Origin: Cenococcum geophilum 1.58 | Lineage: Eukaryota > Ascomycota > Dothideomycetes > Gloniales > Gloniaceae | Assembly (NCBI GenBank): GCA_001692895.1 | Contig: KV748184.1 | Span: 2,356,001-2,420,000, forward strand | Reading direction: 5' to 3' | Length of the DNA: 64,000 nt | In this document: one piece after another, positions 35,032-45,659 of the stretch | Numbering within the stretch: position 1 is the stretch's first letter | How the letters are laid out: each line of letters opens with the position of its first letter | Made by a program: the position numbers and the translations under genes | Notes under the pieces: generated by a model | Seen by the model: the letters and a program-made list of their open reading frames with translations, nothing else | What the model was told of the DNA's origin: nothing | The model's database searches: none

Positions 35032-38000
35032 ACTTATTCCTAGTTCTAACTCTATTTTATAGTCTTATACTATATAATCTAACAGCTTTTTACTTTTTAG
35101 TAACTATAGTTTCTTGCTATACTTATAGTATCTTTTTAGTATATAACTTAGTCCTTTCTCCATTTCTTTATAGGTTGCTCCTACTTAGTACTATACCAAC
35201 TTGGCTTATTATTGCTTCTTATAGCGTTAAGTATCTCTAATATTAACTTAACCTGTGATCTAATCGATCCTTAGGTTATATTCCTATAACTAAGGTATTC
35301 CTAATACTGCCTTATCCCGTTCTAATAGTAGGATATTAAAAGATATCTTAATTTATCTTCCTTTAATGATTATTTAAATAGGTCCTGTTTTAAGATTAAT
35401 AATCCCGCCTCCGTAGGCTATTGGATCTCCTAAAATTGTAACTAATAGGTAAGGTTGCTCCTTCTATTTATAAGATAGTCCTATTCTCTTAACTACTGCT
35501 AATAAGATACAGTTTCGCGTTACTCCACTATCTATTAGCGCTTTAAACTATTAATCTTACTAATTAACTTATAAATTTAGGTGTTGTCTTTAAATTCCTT
35601 TAAGGGTCTAAGGCTCTATTACTAGCTCCCTTTAGTTCTATAAGCCTCCACTTTTTCTAACTATTAGCTGCTTAATCCTATTATACTTGGCTTATTCTTT
35701 AGCTAATGCCTAGTTCGTTTTTTATCTTTAATATGCTATAGACACGTGTTTTCTAAGTATTCCTACTACTATTATTTATCTAAGTATTCTTCCGTAAGGA
35801 ATCTTCCTGGCTAAAGTATTAAGTCTCCTTTTTCTTAAACCTCTACTGGATGCCATCTGTGTATATATTTAGTATTTCTATACTATCGCTTATTTATTAT
35901 TTAGTATATCCTTATAGGGTATTTCTGATTCTTTTCCTTTGGATTCTTATATATCTCGTATATATTGTCTACGTATATAATCTATAATAGCGTATAGTAT
36001 GCCGGGTGCTTTAGGTTAACTCTTAACTTATCTTTATCTTTAAGTTTAAACCTTTATTATGCTAATTTAAACGTTATAACTTTGTTTATAGGTACTAAGA
36101 TGCGTCTCTTACTTCTCTAGTCCTTTAATTATTTCTTTAGATCCTTTAACGTTATAATTAAGGCTCCTTTAATATGCGTTATGGCCTTCTTTGTAATTAG
36201 GTAGTCCTAAATAACTTTTTTATCTAATTATATATAGAAATCTTTCCACTTATCTTTATGCCTTTGCCTATACTATTTTTAGTATAGCTGCTAGAGTGTA
36301 TACGGCTTGTCCGTAAGGAAGTATCTTCTTATTACTGCGTTGTAATAGCCCTTTATATATTGTTTTTTGAACTTAGTAGGGATCCCTAGATCCTCTTTAT
36401 CTTCCAGTTTAATAAGCTACTTAGCTCTTAATGTGCCTACCCTAGGCCTATTAGTAATCCTTTATACTAACGCTCTGTCCTTTATATATCCTAATATGCT
36501 AAATCTCTTATCTAGTTTCTGTTCTTATTATACGATAATTCTTTACCTAAATTCTTCTATGGTTTTTTTTAGTTTATATCTTACGCTTAGATCCTTAAAG
36601 TTCTCATACTTCTTAATCTTAGTATTAATATTTTAATTTTTAGGCTAAACACTATATTCCCCTAGTAAGTCTTCTAGGTCTATATACCTGTCTTCTAGTC
36701 TAGTTACTATTTATACCGCAGATTCTCTAATCTGTAAAGAAGCCTCTTGCCTCTTATATATGGGTGTCCTTATTTATTCTCCAAATTCTTAATCCTTTGG
36801 ATTCTTTAATCCTAAGCTTGCTTCTGTCTTAAGCCTTACTCTAGCCTTAGTCTAACTAGGCTTACTTAGTATTCTCATCTTATTTTAAGAGTCTTAAATC
36901 TCACTTATTTTGTCTTAAGAGTCTTATACCTTTAGGAAACTTCGTCCTAAGCTTATTTATATATTGCTGAACTAAGCCATTACTCTACTCTATCGGTTAT
37001 TGTCCATTATAGGTCCTTAAGCTTACCTTATTTCGTCTTAAGAATCTTAGTTATCTCTTATCTTATCTTAAGAATCTTAAGCCTTTAGCCTTTTGCCTTT
37101 ATTAAGTGCTAAAGTGGTTCGCTATCCTACTTCTCTTGCGTCTTATAAAGCGATAGACATTATATCTAGTAGGGTCTTAATCCCTACTAATGTTCCCTAT
37201 TCTATAGTGGAATTATCCTCTACCTCTATTATAATATTTCTTAGGTCTATATGCTCCTAGTAAGCTGCCCTTATTACCTTATTATTATAAAATATTTCGC
37301 CTATATTAAATTTATTATCTTTAATATCCGATCTACGAACTGGTTTATTAGTTCCTCTATATCCTATAGGTGCTAGCTCCTATAGCTAATAGCTTACGCT
37401 ATACTTAGCGTCTTTATAAATTCGGTATGCATTATTATAATAAAACGTAAAACTTTTAATTAAATACTCTTTTATTCCTTATAGTATATTATTATTCCTC
37501 TATATATATATATCGTTTACTAGTCTTATACCTTTTACTATATAGTAACTCTACCTACTTTTATAGTCTCTGATATAGTAACCCTGTTTTCCGTAATTTA
37601 TATAAGCTCCTTCTTTAAACCATTTTTCTTGTTATAGAGTCCGCCTAAACGTCTTCTGCTACTAAGATCCCTAATTTAGCCTCTACTCCTTAGACCTTTA
37701 ATTACTTAATCCTTATCCTCTAGGTTTTTATAGTTTCTTACTTTATCTCTTATAGGCTTCTTTAGTACCACTTAGGTCTATTAGCTCCGCGCCATACTAT
37801 AGTTTTTAACTTAGCTTTAGTTGTTACGTGCTCTGCGCCTTATACAACTATAAAACTCTATTTTAGCCTCTCTTAGCCTATTCCCTTTAGTAGATCCGAT
37901 TATTAATCTTAATTACTTAATCTATTAGTTCCTTTAGGGTATCCGTATCTTCTATTAGGATAATTACGTCCTAGACTTTAGCCTTAAGTCCTTACTTATA

Positions 38001-38065
38001 CTATACTATAAGCGCCCTATTATTCTACTTTACTTACGTCGCTAATGTCTAGAACTATATTATAT
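35032..38065 (-). pseudogene. Gypsy gag and protease part
   Basis: Minus-strand remnant upstream of pol. The retroviral-type protease signature reads ALIDSGVTRN near 35530. The rest is gag-like but too damaged to place domains. It is interrupted at 38066-38077 by the truncated LINE. Confidence 0.65.
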
Positions 38066-38077
38066 ACTTAATTGCTA

Positions 38078-38601
38078 TGCGAATGTGGCTGGCCAAGACA
38101 GACACCAAAACACGTAATACTGCTATGCCCCCTACGCACCAATCGAGAAATAATGCTCTCAGCAGCTGGCACAGAGAACTATAATACACTACTCTCAACA
38201 CAAAAAGGCCTCAAGGCGGTCACCCAGTGGCTTATTAGTTAAAATGTGCTAAATCAGTTCCGGGTTGCAAGGGAAATGGCAATAGAAAGCAAGGGGGCGA
38301 GCAGCAGGTGCCCCCTAGTAACTCTACAATAGTAGAGTAATAGTTTATGATACTAGCGCGTCCGTAGGCTTATTACGGCAGCAGTGGTTCCCAAGGAGGT
38401 TAAATAGTAAGGTAGTAGAGCACTATAGGCGACTCGTAGGCGCTAAGTAGGCGAGTCCTAAAAGGCGGGGAGATGGATTACGGGGTTTTCTCATTTTTCT
38501 TAAATAGAGTTTTCTCCCCACATGTAAATAAGGAGTAGTCCGCGTGGGCCCAATAGGGATCCGAATCGGACGTTAAGCAATGAATTATTAATTAATTAAT
38601 T
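38078..38601 (+). mobile_element. 5'-truncated copy of the Tad1-like LINE
   Basis: 524 bp, matches 24654-25179 almost base for base, and ends in an AT-rich tail. It is flanked by a 12-bp duplication ACTTAATTGCTA (38066-38077, 38602-38613). Differences from the longer copy are nearly all TG/TA or CA/TA (for example GTGGCTGGCC here, ATGGCTAGCC there), with this copy less mutated. Confidence 0.92.
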
Positions 38602-39189
38602 ACTTAATTGCTAAGGTTTGTTACGTAATATCTTAAAGTTTTCTTTCCGCCATAGTTACTACCTTTGGGTCTCCAAATATTTATATAAGTTATTCTACGA
38701 ATCTATTCTAGCTTAAGAATATAAACTATACCTCTTAGTTAGTGGTTATTATACTATTTGCTTATATCTCTATAAAGTAAGGCTTAAACTATTTAAGTGC
38801 CCTTCTTATTAAGAATAGTCCCGTATACGCTATTTAATCTATAGGTATTACTAGCTTTACCCCTTCCTATGCAACCTTAAAGTACATTTATATAAGGAAT
38901 CCTTTAAGCTTTAATCTTTCTCCTAAGTACCTTTTAATTAATAGTAACTTTACCTTTGCTACGCCTATCCCATTAATCCTATTTTTTAACGTTATATTGT
39001 TTTCTATTAACTAGTTAACTATTTCTTATAACTACCTAACCGTTATAGGTTGCTATAAGTTAATGTCTGCTATATTGGTGTCGTTACCTAACCTTAAAGT
39101 AGTTGCCGCCATTAATAGCGTTATAGTGGCTGCTTTTGGTAGCATATTATCCGACTTTCTATATTAATACTATAACTAGGTAGTGATTA

Positions 39190-39615
39190 TATAACGGAAC
39201 TTTGTAGTAAGAACTACGGTAGGCTCGTTATTAGGCTAGGTGTATAGGAAATATAAGTATAAAAGTTAATAAGATAATAATAACTGGTGGAGTGGTTGCC
39301 TAATAGATTAACTCTAATTATATTCTAAGAATTACTATAAAGAAGGAACTATCTAGGTAGGGACTAAGGGTCCTTAAATATACAACCGTACTCTTATAAA
39401 ATCCTTCTTATACGTAATATATATATGCTTTATCTACTCTATTACGGATTATATAGATCCTATAGATCCTATAGATTATATTATATAACCTTAGTTACCA
39501 TTCTTCGTTATATAGCTCTATTGGCTTTATCTTAGACTATGCCTATATTAACTAACTAGCTTCTTCCGTCTCTTCTCTAAGTAGTTGTAACATCGTACTT
39601 AAAGCGTCCGTAATA
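39190..39615 (-). repeat. Gypsy LTR, right on plus strand
   Basis: 426-bp partner of 25264-25689, starting TATAACGGAAC and ending CGTCCGTAATA, followed by the GTAAG duplication. Confidence 0.9.
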
Positions 39616-39620
39616 GTAAG

Positions 39621-40355
39621 TTATAATTAATCCTTATAGGACTTCCGCGGATATAAGGATCTTATATAGCTAAAAACGTAGTAATAGCTTTAGCAACGGT
39701 TATTTAGAAGTATTAATTTAAATATAAGCTTGGCTATCTAATAGTTAATAACGCTACTAATAATAACGAGCTCTATAAATACCTCTTATAAAGCCTTATA
39801 GTGGCAAAAAGGGAATAACTCTAGTATATTATCTATATTATAAACCTTATTATTAAGGCCTTATTATATAGTAAAGGTATTAGTAAGCTTAAACGCTTGC
39901 TAATTAGTACTAATAATTAAGCTAAATTTAACCTTATACGGTAGAAAGGTATTATTAAAAAAGTTTATAATATTATTAAATATATTATGCGATCTATAGC
40001 TTGCCGCTAGGACTTTGCTAAGAATTAAGCTAAGGCTTATATAGAGGACGAGCTCTTTAATTAAGCCGAACTTATACTTATTAAAGATAGTAGCGTTTAG
40101 TGGAATTCTACCTACTTTATGCTTTAACGGGCGCTACTTCTTAAGAAAGGGATTAACAAATATCTACTGACTTAGAGGAAGCCTATTAACGATAGCTACG
40201 ACCTTACGCAAGACTTTCTTACTAAAGAAGATTGGGCGGAAGTTAAGCAGCTTATTAAAATCCTAAAGCCTTTTATATTAGCTACTAAATATATAAAAGG
40301 CGATGCTAATAGCTATAGCGTTAAGGGCTTATATAGAGCTTTATAGGAGTTAATT
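39621..40355 (+). pseudogene. hAT-1 transposase, central catalytic part
   Basis: With stops read through, the plus strand gives LIVNNATNNNELYKYLL (the hAT DNAxxN motif region with Asp changed to Asn), then SSVQWNSTYFML (the RWNSTYxM motif), and KEDWAEVKQLIKILKPFILATK. These are hallmark hAT blocks in the right order. It is cut off near 40355 by the repeat-rich insert. Confidence 0.85.
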
Positions 40356-40417
40356 ACATCGGGAAAATATTCGCAGGATGAGATTCAAGTAGACTTTGGT
40401 TTTCGCGTTTCGCGTAA

Positions 40418-40755
40418 TTGACATGCAATTTAACCAACTCGACACGCAATTGACCAACTTGACACGCAATTGACCAATTTGACACATCCAAAAGTCAAAT
40501 AACACGCAGTTAACCTATTTAATAACTTTAAAAGCTAACTATATATTTCTTGACACGCAGTTAACCTACTTAATAGCTAACTGTATATTCCTTAACACGC
40601 AGTTAACCTATTTAACAACTTTAAAAGCTAACTATATATTTCTTAACACGCAGTTGACCTACTTAATAGCTAACTATATATTCCTTAACACACAGTTAAC
40701 CTATTTAACAACTTTAAAAGCTAACTATATATTCCTTAACATGTAATTAAGGTAA
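40418..40755. repeat. TTGACACGCAATTGACC-type repeats
   Basis: About ten copies of a short motif, first every 20-25 bp (GACACGCAATTGACC) and then every 40-65 bp with AAAAGCTAACTATATATT spacers. They may be subterminal repeats of the insertion. Confidence 0.75.
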
Positions 40756-40802
40756 AGTTATATACTAATTACGCAAATGAATTTTTACACAGTTTTATTA
40801 CT

Positions 40803-41375
40803 TAAAGGCTCTGCACAAGGCTCTACACGAAGCTCTACACGAAGCTCTACACGAAGCTCTACGTACAGAGGCTCTGCACGAGGCTCTGCGCGAAGCTCTG
40901 CGTACGGAGGCTCTGCACGAAGCTCTGCACGAAGCTCTGCACGAAGCTCTGCGTACAGAGGCTCTGCACGAAGCTCTACACGAAGCTCTGCACGAAGCTC
41001 TGCACGAAGCTCTGCGTACAGAGCTCTGCATGAAGCTCTACACGAAGCTCTGCACGAAGCTCTACACGAAGCTCTGCACGAAGCTCTACACGAAGCTCTG
41101 CACGAAGCTCTACACGAAGCTCTACACGAAGCTCTGCACGAGGCTCTGCACGAAGCTCTGCACGAAGCTCTGCACGAAGCTCTGCACGAAGCTCTGCACG
41201 AAGCTCTGCACGAAGCTCTGCACGAAGCTCTGCGTACAGAGGCTCTGCATGAGGTCTGCCTGCACGAGAGCTCTACACGAAGCTCTGCACGAAGCTCTGC
41301 GTACAAAGGCTCTGCACGAGGCTCTGCGCGAAGCTCTGCGTACGGAGGCTCTACACGAAGCTCTGCATCGGGGTC
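40803..41375. repeat. 12-bp minisatellite, unit CACGAAGCTCTG
   Basis: More than 40 units, with variants CACGAGGCTCTG and GTACAGAGGCTCTG. Since 12 is divisible by three, several frames on both strands stay open and encode four-residue periodic peptides (EALH, SSAR, CRAS, CTKL). There is no evidence that any of these is a gene. Confidence 0.95.
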
Positions 41376-41860
41376 CCGCTATATTCCCGATAGCCTCTCC
41401 TATGTAAGGCCACCTTATTTTTTTTTATCTCATCCTTCCTTCTCTTACATCCTCCCTACCTCTTGGGAGGCACCAGAACGGCAGCCAGCAGAGGACCGTT
41501 CACCCAGATGACCGTAGAACCAGACGACCGTGCGCCAGACTCAGACGACTCGTTGCCAGTCGCAGTAGCCGTCCAGACTAGAACCATCCCGTCGCCAGAC
41601 GATCCGTCGCGTTATCCAGATTGCTGTTTCGCCTATGTGACGACCGTTTTCTATGTCTTTGTATTGTACTCTGTTTCTTTGCTTATGTAACCGTGTATCT
41701 GAAGCCTCTGCCGCTACGGAGGCTCTACACGAAGCTCTGCATCGGGTTCCCCGCCTATATACCGATAGGCCTCTCCTATGTAGAACCTTATGTTATTTAT
41801 CCATCCTTCTTCCGTAACATCCTCCTACCTTTAGGGGGAGCACCAGGAACGGCAGCCAGC
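41343..41860. repeat. ~370-bp direct duplication
   Basis: The block starting GGAGGCTCTACACGAAGCTC at about 41345 and containing GATAGCCTCTCCTATGTA recurs at about 41717. Both copies lead into ACGGCAGCCAGCA and then the GACGACCGT array. Confidence 0.75.
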
Positions 41861-42270
41861 ACGAGGACCGTCACCATAACTAGACGACCGTCTTGCAGAA
41901 CCAGACGACCGCGCCAGAGCCAGACTCACTGTCGCCAGAGCCCAGATGACCGTCGGCTAGAACAGGACGACCGTCGCCGCTCGCCAGACGACCGCTCGTT
42001 TAGAACCAGACGACCGTTCGGCTATAGAACCAGGACGACCGTCGCCTATAAACTTAGACGACCGTTACCAGAACCAGACGACCCGCGTCGCCAGTCGCCA
42101 GAACGACCGCTCGCTAGAACTAGACAACCGTTACCAAAACCAGACGACCGTTACCAGAACCAGACGACCGTTGCCAGAGCCAGACGACCGTTTCCAGAGC
42201 CAGACGACCGTCGCCGTCGCCAGACGACTGTCGCCAGTAAACTAGACGACCGTTGCCAGAACCAGACGAC
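41505..42270. repeat. ~18-21 bp tandem array, unit CCAGACGACCGTYGCCAGA
   Basis: Irregular array of about 30 copies around the core AGACGACCGT. A second shorter block of the same unit is at 42556-42662. The frames across it are repeat artefacts. Confidence 0.85.
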
Positions 42271-42459
42271 GACCGTTTGAATAACCAGCCAGCAAACACC
42301 ACAAATGATTCAATCAATCGATCAATCGAATTAAACCAGAGCTTTAATATTGGCCTGTCACCGAATTAAATTAAGGCCTCCTAGGGAGGCACCCGTTCAA
42401 ATGTAATCAGGGCCTTTAATCAGGCCGACCCCTCCCCCAAATTAAATTATACACTGACA

Positions 42460-42553
42460 CAGGCAGGCAGGCAGGCAGGCAGGTAGGTAGGTAGGTAGGT
42501 AGGTAGGTAGGTAGGTAGGTAGGTAGGTAGGTAGGTAGGTAGGCAGGCAGGTA
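42460..42553. repeat. Tetranucleotide tract (GGCA)n/(GGTA)n
   Basis: Perfect AGGC repeats, then AGGT repeats, then AGGC again; about 23 units. Confidence 0.95.
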
Positions 42554-42717
42554 GGAGAGGACCGTCGCCAGAACCAGACCACCGTCGCCAGAGCTAGACG
42601 ACCGTCGCCAGAGCCAGACGACCGTTACCAGAACCAGACGACCGTCGCAAGAGCCAGACGACAACGACTAGCCAGCGAACGCTATAAACGATTCGATCGA
42701 TCGATTGAATCAAGGTA

Positions 42718-43015
42718 CCACAAACAGGTAGGCACAAGTAGGGAGATGCTGACGGGTAGGCAGATNCAGACAGGTAGGCAGATGCTAACGGGTAGGCAGA
42801 TATAGACAGGTAGGTAGATGCAAATAGGTAGGCGATATAGACAGGTAGGCAATGTAGACAGGTAGGCAATGCAAATAGGTAGGCAATGCAGACAGGTAGG
42901 CAATGTAGACAGGTAGGCAATGCAGACAGGTAGGCAATGTAGATAGGTAGGCAATNNAGANAGGTAGGTAATNTANACAGGTAGGCGATGCAGGCAGGTT
43001 NGTAAGTCAATAGGT
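42718..43015. repeat. 14-17 bp tandem array, unit GACAGGTAGGCAATG
   Basis: About 18 variable copies with the same GTAGG core as the preceding tetranucleotide tract. It contains several N bases (42766, 42956-42975, 43001), consistent with assembly difficulty. Confidence 0.9.
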
Positions 43016-43390
43016 AGATAGGTAGAAGAGAACCATCGCTATATTATATTAAATTATCTAAAATAATATTTATTTTGCTAGTCTTATAAATAGCTTTAAA
43101 GTAGCTTTTATTTATTTAAAATATGCTATTAGTATAAAAGAGGTAAATACAATTATAGTTGCCAAATGCGCAGATTGCTAGCAGGTTGCGCGCAGGTTGC
43201 GCGCAGGTTGCTCGCAGGCTGCGCGCAGGCTGCGTGTCAAAAAAACACGACATAGGCTAGTCGGTCGAGTTGCCAAATGCCCTCAACTGCGCGCCAATTG
43301 CGTCAACCACCAACCATTGAGGCCATTGGTAGGGTACCATATTTTGCCGATGTATAAATATAGAGCTTCTTCGCTAGATCCTTATATAAA

Positions 43391-44110
43391 CTTAGTAGAA
43401 TCTTAAGGGTGTAGATGACTACTTCTTTAAATCTAGCGTTAATATAGCTTTACAGAAGCTTAATAAGTATTTTGATAAAATGAAAGCTAAAAGCCCATAC
43501 TACTTTATTACAGTTATCCTTTATCCCTCTCTTAAACGCGCCTACTTTCGCGATAAGTGGAAACGGTGGCCATAGTAGTAGAAGTATGCTAAGAGGTACA
43601 TAGAAACAGTATTTAATAACTATATTAATAAGCAAGTAGACAAGGAAGATAAAGAGGTAGTTAAACTATAATATAGGAAGGTTCCTTATATATCTAGCGA
43701 CGATTTAGGCGATAAATATTTATAATCTCTACTAGTTAATAAGAACCTTACTTCCTTACGCTTGCAGAAGCAAATTAAGCTTACTACTAAACTTAATTGC
43801 TACTATAACGTAGGCCTCGAGCTAATTAAAAAATCCGTAATAAAAACGGTAGTAAGGTAAGCAATATTATTCTAGATCCTCTTAACTGGTAGCTTACTAC
43901 TAGTTAAATCCTTTATCTAACTCTTACTAAGATTGCTCTAGATCTATTCTCTATACTAGTAATAAACTCTATATATAAGTAAGCTTTTAGCTAAGCTAAG
44001 AAGATTGTTACTAATAAGCGTAATAGGCTCTTAGCCGATACAGTTAAAGCAGACCAATGTTAAAAATAGTGGCTACTTAAAGGCCTTCTGCTAAGCAGCT
44101 TAATTAACTA
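43391..44110 (+). pseudogene. hAT-1 transposase, C-terminal part with dimerisation domain
   Basis: Plus-strand frame gives DDYFFKSSVNIALQKLNKYF, YYFITVILYPSLKRAYFRDKW, and then near 43878-44100 DPLNW, LTKIALDLFSI, KKIVTNKRNRLLADTVKADQ. This is the hAT C-terminal dimerisation region (PF05699-like). Stop codons (TAG, TAA) are scattered at positions where Trp, Gln or Arg are expected. The frame is co-linear with the piece ending at 40355. Confidence 0.85.
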
Positions 44111-44608
44111 CATTAACTCTAACGGAGCCTTAGCTACGCCCTAGTTAATAAGTTTAAAAACTGATTTTACTGGCTATAGGTTAGATATAGTGGTAGAAAC
44201 ACTAGATAAGAGAGGTATGTTTACTAGAGCTCTCTACCTAATAGAATCTAACTTTAAAATAGAGCTTATAGAGCCTACTTAACCACCTAACCTAAGTCCC
44301 TACTACTAATGTTACTACGAACTTCTTTAAAGCCTACGCGGCGCGGCGATATCTAAATACTATACAAGGTTAATTGAGGTAGATTTAAGATCGGGTAATG
44401 TCAATATTTGTACATATAGAAGTGCTGTTAAAAAATCTAAAATTTGGCTCTATAACTCCATCAAATCTATATAAATTACCCGATTTGGATAAGCGCGCTA
44501 TCAGTGGTGCAGTCAGCGTATACATTTACCCAGCGAGCGGACAGCGAGCGGTTCAATTGGTACAGTCAGTCAGCGAAGCTCGCTGGACGCTGACTGTTGG
44601 CCACACTG

Positions 44609-44616
44609 GAAGGATT
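44609..44616. repeat. Right target-site duplication of hAT-1
   Basis: GAAGGATT, identical to 18478-18485; the outer copia reading frame resumes at once. Confidence 0.9.
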
Positions 44617-44932
44617 CGTTCAAAAAGGATATATCCTAGAGCTACTCATGGCCCTATACGGATTAAAAATCTCACCACTACTTTGGTATAAAGAGCTTAC
44701 TAGTACACTGGCTAAATTCGGATTGAAACCAGTACCAGGCACCAACTGCCTATTTACTGATGGACGACTTATTGTCTTCTTCTACGTAGACGATACCGCC
44801 GTTCTATTTGCCAAAAAGGACCTTCAAAGACTCGAAGAATTTGAAGCCAAATTACTGCACCAATACGAGACTCATGTAAATATATTCTCCTTTATTACCA
44901 CTAGCCAAGAATTCGACACCGCAAACAAGTAA
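44617..44932 (+). pseudogene. Outer Ty1/copia element, RT continuation
   Basis: Continues the RVT_2 domain interrupted at 18485: LMALYGLKISPLLWYKELT and LIVFFYVDDTAVLF, including the YVDD catalytic box. It ends at a TAA (44930-44932). Base composition matches the 17.2-18.5 kb part. No RNase H or LTR was found downstream. Confidence 0.85.
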
Positions 44933-45466
44933 GGTGGATTAAAAATTAAGATATATATTTTACCAAGAAGCGTTTAAACAAATGACTCAAATATTCCATG
45001 GCGGTACATGCAACACTGACAACGCCATACAGAGAAAATTCTTCACATCCATTCTTTTGGCATGCCTCTTGGCACGAACCTAGTCCTTTTTTAGCCCCTT
45101 GTAGAGACCTAGCAATGTTGGTATCGACTGCTCGGCTGAGCGCCCGCTGAGTCGCTGAGTCGCTAAGTCGTGCGTGACCGTGCCCCCCTAACCAATTTCG
45201 CGAATATCCGCGGCCAAGCCTGTAGCCAAGCCGTAGATATACAGTCATCACCGAAATATCGGGAACTCGCTTAGGACGCGAAAGAGCCGCACCCCCACCA
45301 AAATTTGTATGAGGGGCAATTTTTTTAATTTTAACCACCACAATTGAAGTTATTATAGGCCGCGGCCTTCCTGAATTGCCCTTGAAAGGAGGAAACCACC
45401 GAATTTAAGACCAAACCCAAAGGTGTCAGTCCTTCCATTAGTATGTCGGAATGGACATGCTGGGCT
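44933..45466. other. No gene recognised
   Basis: GC-normal sequence between the outer copia and hAT-2. Frames on both strands have no recognisable domain. It may include copia remains or an edge of a host gene. Confidence 0.4.
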
Positions 45467-45659
45467 ATGCGAAGCAGTGATCTATTTGGACTGGAGTGGC
45501 GTGGATCTGAGGTCAAATCCACTCCATCTACCAAAAAGACGATTTGGCTCCAGGAGCGCCACGGAGCTCCAGTGTAGATATATACTATTTATAGTAAGTC
45601 TTGGCACGACTTTGGTGTTGTATTTGGGGGGTAGGAGGCGTTTAAACTTACCAAAAAAG

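Larger units (their letters stand above)
25264..39615 (-). mobile_element. Ty3/gypsy LTR retrotransposon (chromovirus type), nested and RIP-degraded
   Basis: Two LTRs of 426 bp (25264-25689 and 39190-39615) and a perfect 5-bp duplication GTAAG (25259-25263, 39616-39620). Coding order on the minus strand: gag (about 39-36 kb), aspartic protease ALIDSG near 35530, reverse transcriptase 29.19-28.5 kb, RNase H about 28.1 kb, integrase 27.6-26.9 kb and a chromodomain-like end near 26.5 kb. Copia-2 and a truncated LINE are inserted in it; without them it is about 8.0 kb. Hundreds of TAA/TAG codons make it inactive. Confidence 0.9.
40356..43340. mobile_element. Tandem-repeat-rich insertion in hAT-1, origin unknown
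   Basis: About 3 kb that interrupts the hAT transposase between its central and C-terminal parts. It is GC-normal for most of its length, in contrast to the RIP-mutated hAT on both sides. It is made almost wholly of different tandem arrays (listed separately). Left and right ends carry related TTGACACGCA motifs in inverted orientation (40431-40560; complement near 43226). No transposase and no clean target duplication were found, so borders are approximate. Confidence 0.55.
18486..44608 (+). mobile_element. hAT-1 DNA transposon, carrying nested insertions
   Basis: Terminal inverted repeats: CAGTGTGGCCAACAG at the left and its exact complement CTGTTGGCCACACTG at the right, with subterminal CAGCGAGC/GCTCGCTG motifs in both ends. 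The flanking 8-bp duplication is perfect. The span is 26.1 kb, but subtracting the LINE, the gypsy element and the tandem-repeat insert leaves about 3.2 kb, a normal hAT length. Transposase pieces lie on the plus strand at 18770-19600, 39621-40355 and 43391-44110. The ends are GC-normal while the transposase is heavily RIP-mutated, so the element is dead. Confidence 0.9.

Noticed and set aside
40777-41511. Long open frames on both strands of the 12-bp array (up to 244 residues, EALH or CRAS repeats)
   Set aside because: A 12-bp repeat is a multiple of three, so frames stay open by periodicity; the peptide is meaningless and no gene signals flank it.
41621-42280. Open frame of 219 residues rich in Arg, Asp and Pro
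   Set aside because: It lies on the GACGACCGT tandem array; irregular repeat with frames open on both strands.
42460-43015. Possible CRISPR-like or centromere-like array
   Set aside because: Units are contiguous tandem repeats with no unique spacers, in a fungal genome; a simple minisatellite is enough.
18486-44608. A giant cargo-carrying mobile element (Starship-like)
   Set aside because: No tyrosine recombinase (DUF3435 captain) was seen; the size is explained by nested ordinary transposons.
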